A stretch of DNA of 42,500 nt, taken from contig CAJNDS010002467.1 of assembly GCA_905221605.1 (NCBI GenBank), positions 127,513 through 170,012 of the forward strand. Direction: 5' to 3'. Position 1 is the stretch's first letter. Each line of letters begins with the position of its first letter. Positions 34,397-42,500 of this stretch are shown here, piece after piece. A program made the position numbers and the translations under genes. The notes under the pieces were generated by a model that was not told where the DNA came from, did not search any database, and worked only from the letters and a program-made list of their open reading frames with translations. The DNA is from Symbiodinium natans. Its lineage: Eukaryota > Sar > Dinophyceae > Suessiales > Symbiodiniaceae.

Positions 34397-34596
34397 CATT
34401 GGAGCTCCCTGAGTTTGGACGAAAGTTTTGAGTGGGGTCTGAGCTGGGGTGGGAGTTTAGGGTTTAGGGTTTAGGGTTTAGGGTTCAGGTTTCAGGGTTC
34501 AGGGTTCAGGGTTTAGGGTTTAGGGACACAAGTTTTGCGCGAGTAATGCTTTAGCTGCTGTAGAGTACCTTAAGGCTTTGGGCCGAAGGGCCTTAT

Positions 34597-34915
34597 CATA
34601 TAAAGTTTTTAGGTAGGCTTTGGGACATTTCATATTTTCCCCTTGTGGGTTTAAGAGGATGATACTCAGGAACATTGGGTTTACAGGGCCCGGAAGCACA
34701 TCTCCGTTCCTCGGAAGGTTTGGGTAAACCCTAAACCCTAACCCCAAAACCCTAAACCCTAAACCCTAACCCTATTTCATACAAGATGTTGAAGGAACTA
34801 GGTAGGCCTTTGAGACCGTTCATGTTTTCTCTTATTGGGTTTGAGAGGGTCATATGTAGGAATGCTTTTTTGAGAGGGTCTTAATGTAAGGGCCATCCTA
34901 GGGAATTAAAAAGCA
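34597..34915. mobile_element. Two family H repeats flanking a CCCTAAA array
   Basis: GGTAGGCTTTGGGACATTTCATATTTTCC (from about 34612) and GGTAGGCCTTTGAGACCGTT (from about 34803) are same-orientation copies separated by CCCTAAA units at 34725-34773. A third copy is at 37837-37955. Confidence 0.7.
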
Positions 34916-35221
34916 ATGGGCTTTAGGGTGTAGGGTGTAGGGTGTAGAGTTTAGGGTTAGGTCAGGTGCAAAGTGAATCACACACCCTTCTTTTTTTTGT
35001 CTTGAGGGTTTAGTTTCGGTTTAAGGGCCCACTCTACCTGACCTTGCTTAGAGCCTCCGGTGCAGGAGGGTTTGTAGGAGCTGGTGGTTGCAGACTTCTC
35101 GAAGGAGTCTAGTTGTCCTAAACCCTAAACCCTAAACCCTAAACCCTGGACCTTTAGGGTTTTGGTGTTGGGGTTTGGCCCATTTTCTGGGCCCCTACGT
35201 AGTTGCCACGTGCTGCCTGTT

Positions 35222-35375
35222 ACAGTATATACTTAGAGGACCTTAAAGGTTTAGGGTTTAGAGTTTAGGGTTTAGGGTTCAGGGTTTAGGGTTTGGGGGT
35301 TGCTGTGTAGTAAGTTTAGGGCCCAATTATATACTAACACGGACCCATATAGGATTTTCGGGATGAACGTATCCG
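35222..35375. mobile_element. Family B-like repeat containing a TTTAGGG array
   Basis: TATATACTTAGAGGACCTTA at the left and GGGCCCAATTATATACTAAC...GGACCC at the right resemble family B; seven TTTAGGG-type units lie between (35249-35294). More diverged than the 34226 copy. Confidence 0.55.
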
Positions 35376-35710
35376 CTTCAAGGTAACATGGGTCGTGTAG
35401 GAGCTGAAGGGGGACTTGACAGCACAACTCCCAACCCGAAACTTCCCCGAACACTATGAATCAATCGTTTGCGTCCACTTTACCGGGATCTTTGCCATTC
35501 GGGTGCTAGCTTCGGCCCCCTCTGGCAACTGATGTGGGATATGGGGTGTAGGACGAGCCAATCCCTACACTAAACCTTTGGCTTCGGTGAAACTGAGGGG
35601 AAACTTGGTGCGGAGGGGGAGTTCCACAATGTATCCTGGGCCCGAAGCCCTAAGCCCTAAACCCTCAACTCGACATCAAGAACAGGTGCTTTGAAAGCCG
35701 AAGCAAAAAC

Positions 35711-35821
35711 TAGGACCGGGAGTAGGCCCTTATTTCCTTTCTTTTAGGGTTGGGGTTCCCTTATAAACCCCTTAAAACCAGAAAGGGCGCGCTTTTATTC
35801 CTAGGTTACTCCCGGGTCTAG
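35711..35821. mobile_element. MITE-like repeat, family E
   Basis: TAGGACCGGGAGTAGGCCC and GGTTACTCCCGGGTCTAG form good terminal inverted repeats, the clearest of the family. Confidence 0.8.
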
Positions 35822-35899
35822 AAAATAGTCAGACTCCTGGTATTAGGGTTTGGGCATGCGGAAGCCAAGGGTTTGGGGTGGTACCTGCACGTAAGGTCT

Positions 35900-36180
35900 G
35901 GTGCAGTATATTTCACTAAAGTATAGTGGAGTCAGTACGGCTTAGCATTGTATAGAAAAAGTGTGGTATGGTCTAGTATAGTACAGTATATTAGAGTACA
36001 GAATGCTTGCATGGTATGGTGGGGCGCGGTATTGTGTGGTGTGACAGGGTACGGTATGGCATGGGATGATACGGTACGGTATGGTATCAGTAATGATATT
36101 GGCATCAGTGTTTGCATTAGCATGGGCCTTCTAGCATTAGTGCGAATATTTGTATTGGCGTTGATACGACTACCATCAGT
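35900..36180. repeat. Degenerate TATGG/GTACG-type microsatellite
   Basis: Irregular units such as GGTATGGT, GTACGGTAT and GGCATGGGATGAT drift into ATTGGCATCAGTGTTTGCATT. Open frames on both strands (83 and 63 codons) are repeat by-products. Confidence 0.75.
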
Positions 36181-36282
36181 CTTAGTATATGGACCTTAGA
36201 ACCATATTAAAACCCTACTTGCATCTTCGCGACTTATCGTCATAGCGTACGCCTACTCAAGTGCTGCCGCTGCCGCCTATAC

Positions 36283-36482
36283 ACCCTAAACCCTAAACCC
36301 TAAACCCTAAACCCTAAACCCTAAACCCTAAACGGACCTCGCAGGCAAACTGAGTTGGATCGCTCAGCCAGACTGATATGAAAAACCTTCAGCGGGGTCA
36401 ACCCAGCATGCCGCAAGGGTTTGGGTGTAGGGTTTAGGGTTTAGGGTTTAGGGTTTAGGGTTTAGGGTTTAGGGTTTAGGGC
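36283..36482. repeat. CCCTAAA array, 90-bp island, TTTAGGG array
   Basis: 36283-36333 is CCCTAAA and 36427-36482 is TTTAGGG, each seven to eight copies, around an island with an acceptor-like CTCGCAG. The island frame GKLSWIAQPD ends in a stop, so an exon is unproven. The rest of 35822-37040 shows only scattered heptamers. Confidence 0.93.
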
Positions 36483-37084
36483 TTGGAAATAGAGGCGGTT
36501 GGGAAGTTGCAACAGTCACCGCTGCAAAGCAGAAATTACTCTACTAGCCTGAATAAGAAGACGGAGAACCCTTTTTACGCCATTTGTAGTTTAAGGGGGA
36601 AACATCTCAAACCCTACTTAAAACTTGGCGGCCCAAGACTGTAAGGCCAGAGATTGTGCATGACGGTTGACGGCGTCGGACACGAAGTATCGGTGAGCAC
36701 GCAGTGGTGAATGATGAATGATGAATGTCATGGTTTCCCCGGCACCCTAAACTACTAGTTGCTTAAGAACCACCAAAACACAGAAGATAACAACGTTCTA
36801 CCCTGTTTAGTGGGGGCATCCTGAATTAAGTCAAGTTCGCCGGGCTATTCAGGACCCTAAAAACTAAACCCTAAACTCTAAACCCTAAACCTTGTTTGGC
36901 GGTCTTAAGTCAAATCGTCCGGGTGTCATAATAAAGTTCGGTGCTGCGCCTTTAACATCAAGTGCTGGGCATTGCTGCCCCTTTAAGACTTATATTAGGG
37001 TTTAGGGTCTAGGGTTTAGGGTTTAGGGTTTAACATAAACTCATCCCTCTTGAATGATGGGTGACCTAACCGCTAAGGAGTATG

Positions 37085-37621
37085 CTAGCCTAACCTAGTA
37101 CGATAGTACAACCCCCAATTGTCAACGTTCCCGCTCGATTGCGGCACATTCTTGAGATGCGCAGGACAGACTGCGCAGTCTGCTTGTCGCTTACGACATG
37201 TTTTCGGATGATACCTGCTCCTATAGCTCTGCACGCCGGACTGCAATGGAAACTCACCTGTTTCAAGAGACGCCACGTGGCAGGGGTTTGCAAGAGCGCG
37301 TGTGTTTGCTTCGGGTACGGTTGGCGAAGCGCTCTGCCACACGCCGGCAATGACTGCGCAACGTTGCGGACTGTCTTCTAAAGCAGATGCTGAAGGCCTA
37401 CACTTCTCACTCGGCGGGCTAGAAGTTTGTTTAATTAAGCGTGCTGGGTCCGTGCGCGGCAAGCAGCCCCATGTGTTGCTTCTAGCCGTCCGTAAGGCTC
37501 CTGGCTGAAGGCCTTTGAATATTGTTGAGAACAGTCGAACTTCCGTGTCCATCTTGCGCCCAACGTCGCATGTTGAGCTGTTCGATGCATCTTGACAGTT
37601 CGGATCACACATGATCAGCAA
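37085..37621 (-). CDS. Open frame of 178 codons on the minus strand, unknown
   Basis: The longest uninterrupted ATG-to-stop frame after the repeat artefacts, lying in an array-free block. It starts MLIMCDPNCQDASNSS and includes WQSASPTVPEANTRALANPC and ADCAVCPAHLKN. It is Cys- and Ser-rich, with no recognised domain, no signal peptide and no membrane segment. Shorter + frames overlap it (for example DCAVCLSLTTCFRMIPAPIA). A frame this long is unlikely by chance but could be an intact fragment of a retrogene or transposon, or simply fortuitous. Confidence 0.35.
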   Translation of the reverse strand: MLIMCDPNCQDASNSSTCDVGRKMDTEVRLFSTIFKGLQPGALRTARSNTWGCLPRTDPARLIKQTSSPPSEKCRPSASALEDSPQRCAVIAGVWQSASPTVPEANTRALANPCHVASLETGEFPLQSGVQSYRSRYHPKTCRKRQADCAVCPAHLKNVPQSSGNVDNWGLYYRTRLG

Positions 37622-37633
37622 CCTATACTTAAA

Positions 37634-37712
37634 AGCTCGTTTGAATTAGTAAGTATACCCCCCATAACCCACCTTACTAGCCCTGATTACGTATTAAGTC
37701 AAAGGGGCTTTC
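37634..37712 (-). mobile_element. MITE-like repeat, family F (reverse)
   Basis: GAATTAGTAAGTATACCCCC...CATAACCCACCTTACTAG...TATTAAGTC: reverse complement of the 9607/17508 type. Confidence 0.6.
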
Positions 37713-37767
37713 AAGTATAACAGCCAGCACTCTCAAGACTTAAAGCTCCGACCCTTGTCCCCTGTAG

Positions 37768-37830
37768 CAGATGTTTGGCCGGCGCCCGCCGCAAACGCCA
37801 GAACCGACCACCGGCGGCCGAGGCACCTAG
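37768..37830 (+). CDS. Possible exon (QMFGRRPPQTPEPTTGGRGT)
   Basis: CCCCTGTAG| precedes 20 codons QMFGRRPPQTPEPTTGGRGT and a TAG; a GC site after GGR is an alternative donor. Pro/Arg-rich. No family recognised. Confidence 0.28.
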   Translation, partial: QMFGRRPPQTPEPTTGGRGT

Positions 37831-37836
37831 ATCCTT

Positions 37837-37955
37837 CCATATTATATTCTAGGCAGGTAGGCCTTTGAGACATTTTATGTTTCTCGTCTTGGGTTCAGGA
37901 GGGTCATGTTTAGGAATCTTTTTCAGAGGAGATTAAGGGCCATCCTAGCCGCTTG
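37837..37955. mobile_element. Dispersed repeat, family H
   Basis: GGTAGGCCTTTGAGACATTT...GGGTCATGTTTAGGAATC...TTAAGGGCCATCCTAG, matching 34778-34915. Confidence 0.7.
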
Positions 37956-37988
37956 TAGCCCAGTGGTGCCTTTGACCTTTTCATGTAG

Positions 37989-38293
37989 CCAATACCAAAG
38001 TACTTGGGCGCTAAATTGGGCAATGTATGCCAACTCGCGGCTAGAAATGGCTTTGGCTACCAGTACGGGCACCCTGTATATAAGTGGGGGCTGGTCGAAA
38101 TTATTGGTTCATTTTGGTACCCCCCGTCCGTACAATTTACGATTATATGAAATACGATAGCAAAGACATTCGGGTCCTTTTTCTAGAGTACCAAGAAGTG
38201 CATTGGAAGAGGCTCACGGTTTACGACTTGAAAGTCTTCTTTCGGCCTGAGGGCTACAAAGCCAAATGCCCAGCCTCCACCCAGGATGAATGA
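37989..38293 (+). CDS. Coding fragment in two frames, unknown protein
   Basis: After a T-rich TTTTCATGTAG| the + strand reads PIPKYLGAKLGNVCQLAARN, GFGYQYGHPVYKWGLVEIIG and SFWYPPSVQFTII before TGA at 38148-38150. A second frame, open from 38084, continues KDIRVLFLEYQEVHWKRLTV, YDLKVFFRPEGYKAKCPAST and QDE to TGA at 38291-38293. Both are rich in aromatic residues and protein-like, so this is either two exons with a tiny intron (an AG lies at 38159-38160) or a frameshifted relic. No heptamer arrays interrupt it. I do not recognise the family. Confidence 0.45.
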
Positions 38294-38413
38294 CATGTTT
38301 GCGATCCCCAAACCCTAAACCCTAAACCCTAAGCCCTGAACCCTAAACCCTAAACCCTGAACTCTTACACCTGTTCGGCTCGGAGGGCTTACATTGCGTC
38401 TGAAATTTTGCAG

Positions 38414-38590
38414 GTCCACTACCAGTACCATCTGCTTGTCTCTGAGGTTCCAAGAGCTCTAACCCTAACTCTCATTGGCCCTGTGATTGCTTGTGGTTGT
38501 CTGGGCCCAAAGACTATACATTTGTCGTTTTGTGATCTGTTGAGCCGAACGAGGGCAGGGAAACAACTGCAAAGGTGCACGGAGCTTAGG
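38414..38590 (+). CDS. Probable 59-codon exon ending AGG|GTTTAGG
   Basis: TTTTGCAG| is followed by 59 open codons: VHYQYHLLVSEVPRALTLTL, IGPVIACGCLGPKTIHLSFC, DLLSRTRAGKQLQRCTELR. The last codon AGG abuts GTTTAGGG. The part ALTLTLIGPVIACGCLG is hydrophobic. A shorter exon (VHYQYHLLVSE, donor GTTCCA) is the alternative. CCCTAAA array upstream (38310-38359), TTTAGGG downstream. Confidence 0.48.
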
Positions 38591-38789
38591 GTTTAGGGTT
38601 CAGGGTTTAGGGTTAGTCTTGCAAGCTCTAAACCCGATGCCTGAACACCCTTCAGGAGTTTCGGGTTTTGGAGATTTGGCCTTTTTTGGGGTTGGTAGTG
38701 AGTTTAGCTTATAGGCTTTTGGATTAAGTTTTGAACCCCAAACCCTAATTCCTAAACCCCCTGAAAACCCTAAACCCTAAACCCTCCAG

Positions 38790-38843
38790 ATGGACGAGCC
38801 GCTGGCGGCGGCAAGCATCGCAGAGTCTCACGGCATTTCCCTG
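38790..38843 (+). CDS. Probable exon (MDEPLAAASIAESHGISL)
   Basis: CCCTCCAG| precedes exactly 18 codons, MDEPLAAASIAESHGISL, followed by a GC-type donor (GCAGGC). The ATG could be internal or a start. CCCTAAA arrays lie on both sides. No domain recognised. Confidence 0.42.
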
Positions 38844-39095
38844 GCAGGCGCGGTGCATTCGTGCCTTAAACCCTAAACCCCCCCTAGCCCTAAACCCTAA
38901 ACTCTAGACGCTAAACCCTAAACTCTAAACCCTAAACCCCCCGAACCCCTAAGCCTCAACCTCCAAGAGGGCATGTTGATTTTGAAGGAAGGTATGGTAA
39001 CTTGTCTACCTTTTGGTGTTACTGCCATAAGGCACCCCCGAATATTTAGGGTACCCAAAAAGGGGCTATAGTCTTGGGAAGTGACCGCGTCTCTA

Positions 39096-39185
39096 TGGGT
39101 AGTTTCATGGTCCCTGGATTTGCTCCCTCGCCCTCTTGAAAGGGTTCTGAAGTATGGGCCCTTGGGTTGTACGGGGTACATAACT
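39096..39185. mobile_element. MITE-like repeat, family G
   Basis: GGGTAGTTTCATGGTCCCTG ... AAGGGTTCTGAAGTATGGGC. Followed by TA repeats (39257-39313) and a G-run. Confidence 0.65.
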
Positions 39186-39582
39186 GCGAATTGCCTAAGA
39201 ACCCTCGAAAAGTAAATGTATTCTTCCTTATTAGGGTGGTATAGGGATTATTGTTATACATATATATATGTACGCAAATATATATATATATATATGCACA
39301 TATATATATATATTATGATTTTTTGGGGGGGGGGGGGGGGTTCTTAAGCAAATAGTAGAGAAGGGGCATATAAAGGTCCCCTTGTACGGGCCCATTCTGA
39401 GGGAGCATGTGTCTTCTTCAAAGTGCTGGTTTAGGGCTTAGGGTTAGAAACCCTTAACCCTAAACCCTAAACCCTAAACCCTAAACCCTAAGGCTGAGGG
39501 GTTCAAGGGTTTGGCACTTGGACCCTGAACCCGAGACCCGTGTTCCTAAGCCGCAAAGTGCCAAGCCAGCAGGCTAAGGGTT

Positions 39583-39850
39583 CAGGGTTTGGGGTTTAGG
39601 GTTTGGGGGTTTAGGGTTTAGGGTTTAGGGTTTAGGGTTTCGGCCAAGCATGGTCAAGGCACCGACTCGCGTGCTAACTTCCCCGATGGGGCTTCTCCAA
39701 GCAGCAGCTGCCTGACAGCAGGAGGTTGAGGGTTGAAGGGGTTTAGGGTTTAGGGTTTAGGGTTTAGGGTTTAAGGTTTACGCGGGGGGGGGGGGGGGGG
39801 GGTCAGGGTTTAAGGTTTAAGGGGTTAGGGCTTAGGGCTCGGGGTTTAGG
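39583..39850 (+). repeat. TTTAGGG arrays with G-run
   Basis: Two TTTAGGG arrays (39584-39640, 39739-39780) surround an island open as KHGQGTDSRANFPDGASPSS, a weak exon candidate. A run of about 19 G (39784-39802) and degenerate units follow. The last sizeable heptamer tracts in the window end near 40210. Confidence 0.88.
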
Positions 39851-40349
39851 GCTCAGGGGCGTCCGGGATGGATTACTTGTTCCCAGCCCCAAATCTTTAA
39901 CCCAAAGCCCTAAACCCTAAATCCCTAAAACCTAAATCCTAAACGTAGGGTTAGGGTATGAGGTCTCACATTCTTCGGTTCTTCGTTTCTTCACTCTGTG
40001 GCACTGTTATTCAAAAACGCGATGCTGGAGGGGATGAGCAGCTGCTGTTGGTGATTCCTAGGAGACCTTACACGCTAAGCCCTAAACCCTGAACACTGAA
40101 CCCTCAACCCTAAACCCCAAACCCTAAACCCCCAACCCTAAACCCTAGACCCCAAACCCCAAACCCCAAGCCCCAAGCCCCAAACCCCAAACCCTAAACC
40201 CAAACCCTACCAACCCTACGAAGCCTGTAAACCCGAATCCATGAAGTCCTCACGCTGTGACCCGAACATCGACTTCAGACAGGGGTCTGAACATTATCTG
40301 GCTGGTTCTTAGTAGGGAATGGGGAATGAGTACCCTATATAATCCACAT

Positions 40350-40402
40350 ACATACATACATATAAATAATATATATATATATATATATATTTATATTTAT
40401 TT
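40350..40402. repeat. AT dinucleotide tract
   Basis: ACATACATACATATAAATAATATATAT..., marking the border between the heptamer-array domain and the AAACCATT block. Confidence 0.95.
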
Positions 40403-40472
40403 GGGTCACCGCCTATAGCGGTTCCCCTGTGTTTTTGCACATTCCCTTAAACCATCTAACCAAAAACCCCTC

Positions 40473-41076
40473 AAACCATTAAACCATTAAACCATTAAAC
40501 CATTAAACCATTAAACCATTAAACCATTAAACCATTAAACCATGAAACCATGAAACCATGAAACCATTAAACCATTAAACCATTAAACCATTAAACCATT
40601 AAACCAATGGTTTCCCCCATATGAGAATCCCCTTAACCATTAATTAAACCATTAAACCATTAAACCAAGGTCTCCCCCCCAAACCATGAAACCATTAAAC
40701 CATTAAACCATACTATTAAACCATTAAACCAATGGTTTCCCGCTTCTGAAAATCCCCTAAACCATTAAACTATTAAACCATTAAACCAATGGTTTCCCCC
40801 TTATGAAAATCCCCTAAACCATTAAACCATTAAACCATTAAACCAATGGTTTCCCCCATATGAGAATCCCCTAAACCATTAAACCATTTTCATGGCGGGC
40901 AACCAGTGGTTTAATGGTTTAATTAATGGTTTAATGGTTTAATGGTTTAATGGTTTAATGGTTTAATGGTTTAATGGTTTAATGGTTTAATGGTTTAAGG
41001 GATTTTCATAAGGGGGAAACCATTGGTTTAATGGTTTAATGGTTTATTGGTTAAATGGTTTAATGGTTCAATGGTT
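40473..41076. repeat. (AAACCATT)n / (TTTAATGG)n inverted block
   Basis: From 40473 to 40889 the unit is AAACCATT; from 40906 to 41076 it is the complement TTTAATGG. The C-type half is punctuated five times by a spacer of the form CCAATGGTTTCCCCCATATG-AGAATCCCCT; the other half carries the same spacer reversed once (AAGGGATTTTCATAAGGGGG, from 40997). Arms could fold into a long hairpin. The 8-mer differs from the telomere heptamer. Confidence 0.95.
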
Positions 41077-41096
41077 CTCCTGCCGAGGTACCTCTA

Positions 41097-41206
41097 CCGC
41101 ATCTTTTCTGCTGCTAAAGTTCTGATTCGCAAGCAGTGTCCCCTGTATCCTTTCTGCTCCGAATATTCTGAATCGCAAGCAGTGTCTCCCGTATCTTTTC
41201 TGCTCA
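41097..41206. repeat. 45-bp tandem repeat (~2.5 copies)
   Basis: TCTGATTCGCAAGCAGTGTC at 41121 and TCTGAATCGCAAGCAGTGTC at 41166, each followed by CC(T/C)GTATC(C/T)TTTCTGCTC. Confidence 0.9.
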
Positions 41207-41262
41207 TAAGTATACGTATACTATATGGGATTGCGCCTTAAACCCTAACTCTTAAACCCTGA

Positions 41263-42500
41263 CTCTATAGGGTTCTAAGGTTAGGGTTTAGGTTGAATTG
41301 CCGGCTTAGGTTTCAATGCTTCAATCTTTAACCCTAAACCTGTCAACCTTAACCCTGTAGGGCTGGGGTGCCTACATCATCATCGGATTTGACAAGCTCT
41401 GCGGAAATCTCTATATGACAAGGTTATAACTTATTGCTGTGGTTATAACTATGGGTTAGGGTTTGATTTTTATACACTTATGTAAACCCATTAGAATAAG
41501 GGGAACCCCATCACCCAACAAGCGAAATATCCCAAATACTTTACCTTAGCTAAAATATCTCAAGCAACCATTCCCCGATACGCAACACCTGAATTCCATC
41601 ATTTAACGATATAGTTTGTGTATATGTTGAATCCCAGCAAGTAGTGAAAGTGACGAGCTCTGCAGATATATGTACATGACAAGGTTATAACTTTTTGCTG
41701 CGGTTATAACTATGGTTCAGGGTTTGATTGATATACATGTAAATTCACCTAGAAGAAAATGAGGGCAACCCCATCACGCCCCAGTAAGCAAAACAAAACC
41801 TCTATCCCAAAAGCTTTACCTTACCTAAGATCGCTCAAGCAACCATCCCCCGATAAGCAAAACTTGAATTATCCTCTTTGTTTATATTTTGAATCCCATG
41901 AAGTAGTTTTCAGGACATTCGCTCACAGTATTCTCGCGTCACCGGGGCGAAAGAGCCCTACAAACGTAGACATAACCCTATGGGGTTTAAGGTTTGGGGA
42001 TTTAAGCTCTAAGTGCTCTGGGGTTTTATGGTTCTATTGTATAGGTAATTAATGCCCAAACCTTAAACCTAAACCTTTAAGCCCTATAGGGTTCAATGGT
42101 TCGACAACCTAAGGTCTGGGCATGTATACCTTCAGCACCCTTTAGGGTTAAAACCTTTGAACCTTTGGGAGCCCTGTAGGGTTTTACGGTTCTGACCCTA
42201 AACGAATCAGGGTTAAGGTCTGAATGCCCGAACTTTAAACCCTTAAGATTAAAACTCTTTGAGTTTTCGTTTTAAATGCCTAAGTCCCAAACCCAATCCC
42301 TTAAACCTTATCTCTATAGGGTTTAAAGGTTCGGGTTTAGGTTGAATTGCCGGCTTAGGTTTAAATGCCTCAATCTTAAACCCTAAACCTGTCAACCTTA
42401 ACCCTCTAGGGTTGGGGCGCCTACATCATGATCGGATTTGACGAGCTCTGCGGATATATGTATATGACAAGGTTATAACTTGTTGCTGCGGTTATAGCTA
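41263..42500. repeat. Tandem satellite, 1,049-bp unit, with internal 261-bp duplication
   Basis: CTCTATAGGGTT...GTTGAATTGCCGGCTTAGGT...GACAAGGTTATAACTT recurs with a constant 1,049-bp offset (41263/42312, 41292/42341, 41417/42466). Inside the unit, the part GACAAGGTTATAACTT...CAACCAT(T/C)CCCCGATA occurs twice at a 261-bp offset (41417 and 41678). The window ends in the second unit. A 97-codon frame (41759-42052) falls within it and is probably not a gene. No heptamer array is present, only single units. Confidence 0.92.

Larger units (their letters stand above)
1..40250. repeat. Interspersed telomere-type heptamer arrays, both orientations
   Basis: Arrays of TTTAGGG or CCCTAAA, from two copies to about 27, occur roughly every 150-400 bp from the first line to about 40.25 kb, except in array-poor blocks at 12.3-14.5, 14.7-15.9 and 37.05-38.3 kb. 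Orientation switches constantly, so this is not one chromosome end. Short islands of 60-250 bp lie between arrays and hold the exon candidates or MITE-like repeats. Degenerate units (CCCTGAA, CCCCAAA, GGGCTTA, GGGTTGA, GGGTTGTA) cluster locally. TTTAGGG is the telomere unit of plants and several algae including dinoflagellates (established); that these interstitial tracts derive from telomerase or telomeric DNA is inference. Confidence 0.95.

Noticed and set aside
35932-36199. Frames on both strands around 36 kb
   Set aside because: They translate a degenerate TATGG-type microsatellite.
1-40250. A true chromosome end (telomere)
   Set aside because: Arrays switch orientation dozens of times and are embedded among exons; none runs to a window edge.
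41759-42052. 97-codon frame inside the satellite
   Set aside because: It covers parts of a tandem repeat unit whose other internal copy does not keep the frame visibly, and no protein features are seen.
1-42500. CRISPR array
   Set aside because: Repeats are 7-8 bp tandem units or dispersed hairpins, with no constant repeat/spacer spacing, in a clearly eukaryotic setting.
1-42500. Dinoflagellate spliced-leader genes or relics (ending TTTTGGCTCAAG)
   Set aside because: I looked for the leader's 3' end and found only partial look-alikes such as ATGGCTCAAA near 11071; nothing of useful length.

Overview
The window looks like nuclear DNA of a dinoflagellate, most likely Symbiodiniaceae-like. Four things suggest this. 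Telomere-type heptamers TTTAGGG/CCCTAAA occur in both orientations, in arrays of 20-190 bp, every few hundred bases from 1 to about 40.25 kb. Exon-sized coding islands, short and all on the + strand, lie between the arrays. Several islands fit GC as 5' splice dinucleotide and AG|G at the acceptor, both known from dinoflagellate genes. No long open frame or operon exists. Other TTTAGGG lineages (plants, chromerids, chlorarachniophytes) cannot be excluded without searches.

Layout. 1-5 kb: arrays, a 140-bp inverted repeat, and coding-like islands of unknown identity. 5.1-11.2 kb: a split gene for a poly(ADP-ribose) polymerase (PARP)-like catalytic domain, rebuilt from short exons near 5088, 7530, 8424, 9920, 10735 and 11109. 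This is the only confidently recognised gene. 11.2-14.1 kb: MITE-like repeats, a GGTCC-type minisatellite, an AT-rich block of about 0.9 kb, and a G-run followed by CCCCCAA repeats. 14.1-15.9 kb: an almost array-free coding-like stretch with a 131-codon acidic exon. 16.3-26.5 kb: scattered small exons, many with coiled-coil composition. 29-39 kb: further small exons, several hydrophobic and membrane-like, and a coding fragment at 37989-38293. 40.4-41.1 kb: an (AAACCATT)n block arranged as an inverted repeat. 41.26 kb to the end: a 1,049-bp tandem repeat unit running out of the window.

The main observation is how arrays and exons fit together. Most plausible exons have a CCCTAAA array as nearest neighbour upstream and a TTTAGGG array downstream. 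Introns therefore begin with UUUAGGG and end with CCCUAAA, which could pair and bring the splice sites together. At several exons the array itself seems to supply the splice site (AGG|GTTTAGG, TAAAG|G, TTTAG|G). Paired copies of MITE-like repeats, with and without an internal array, and a 28-bp direct repeat flanking one array show that arrays were inserted as units, probably during break repair or as parts of mobile elements. Exon boundaries are read by eye and need transcript support.
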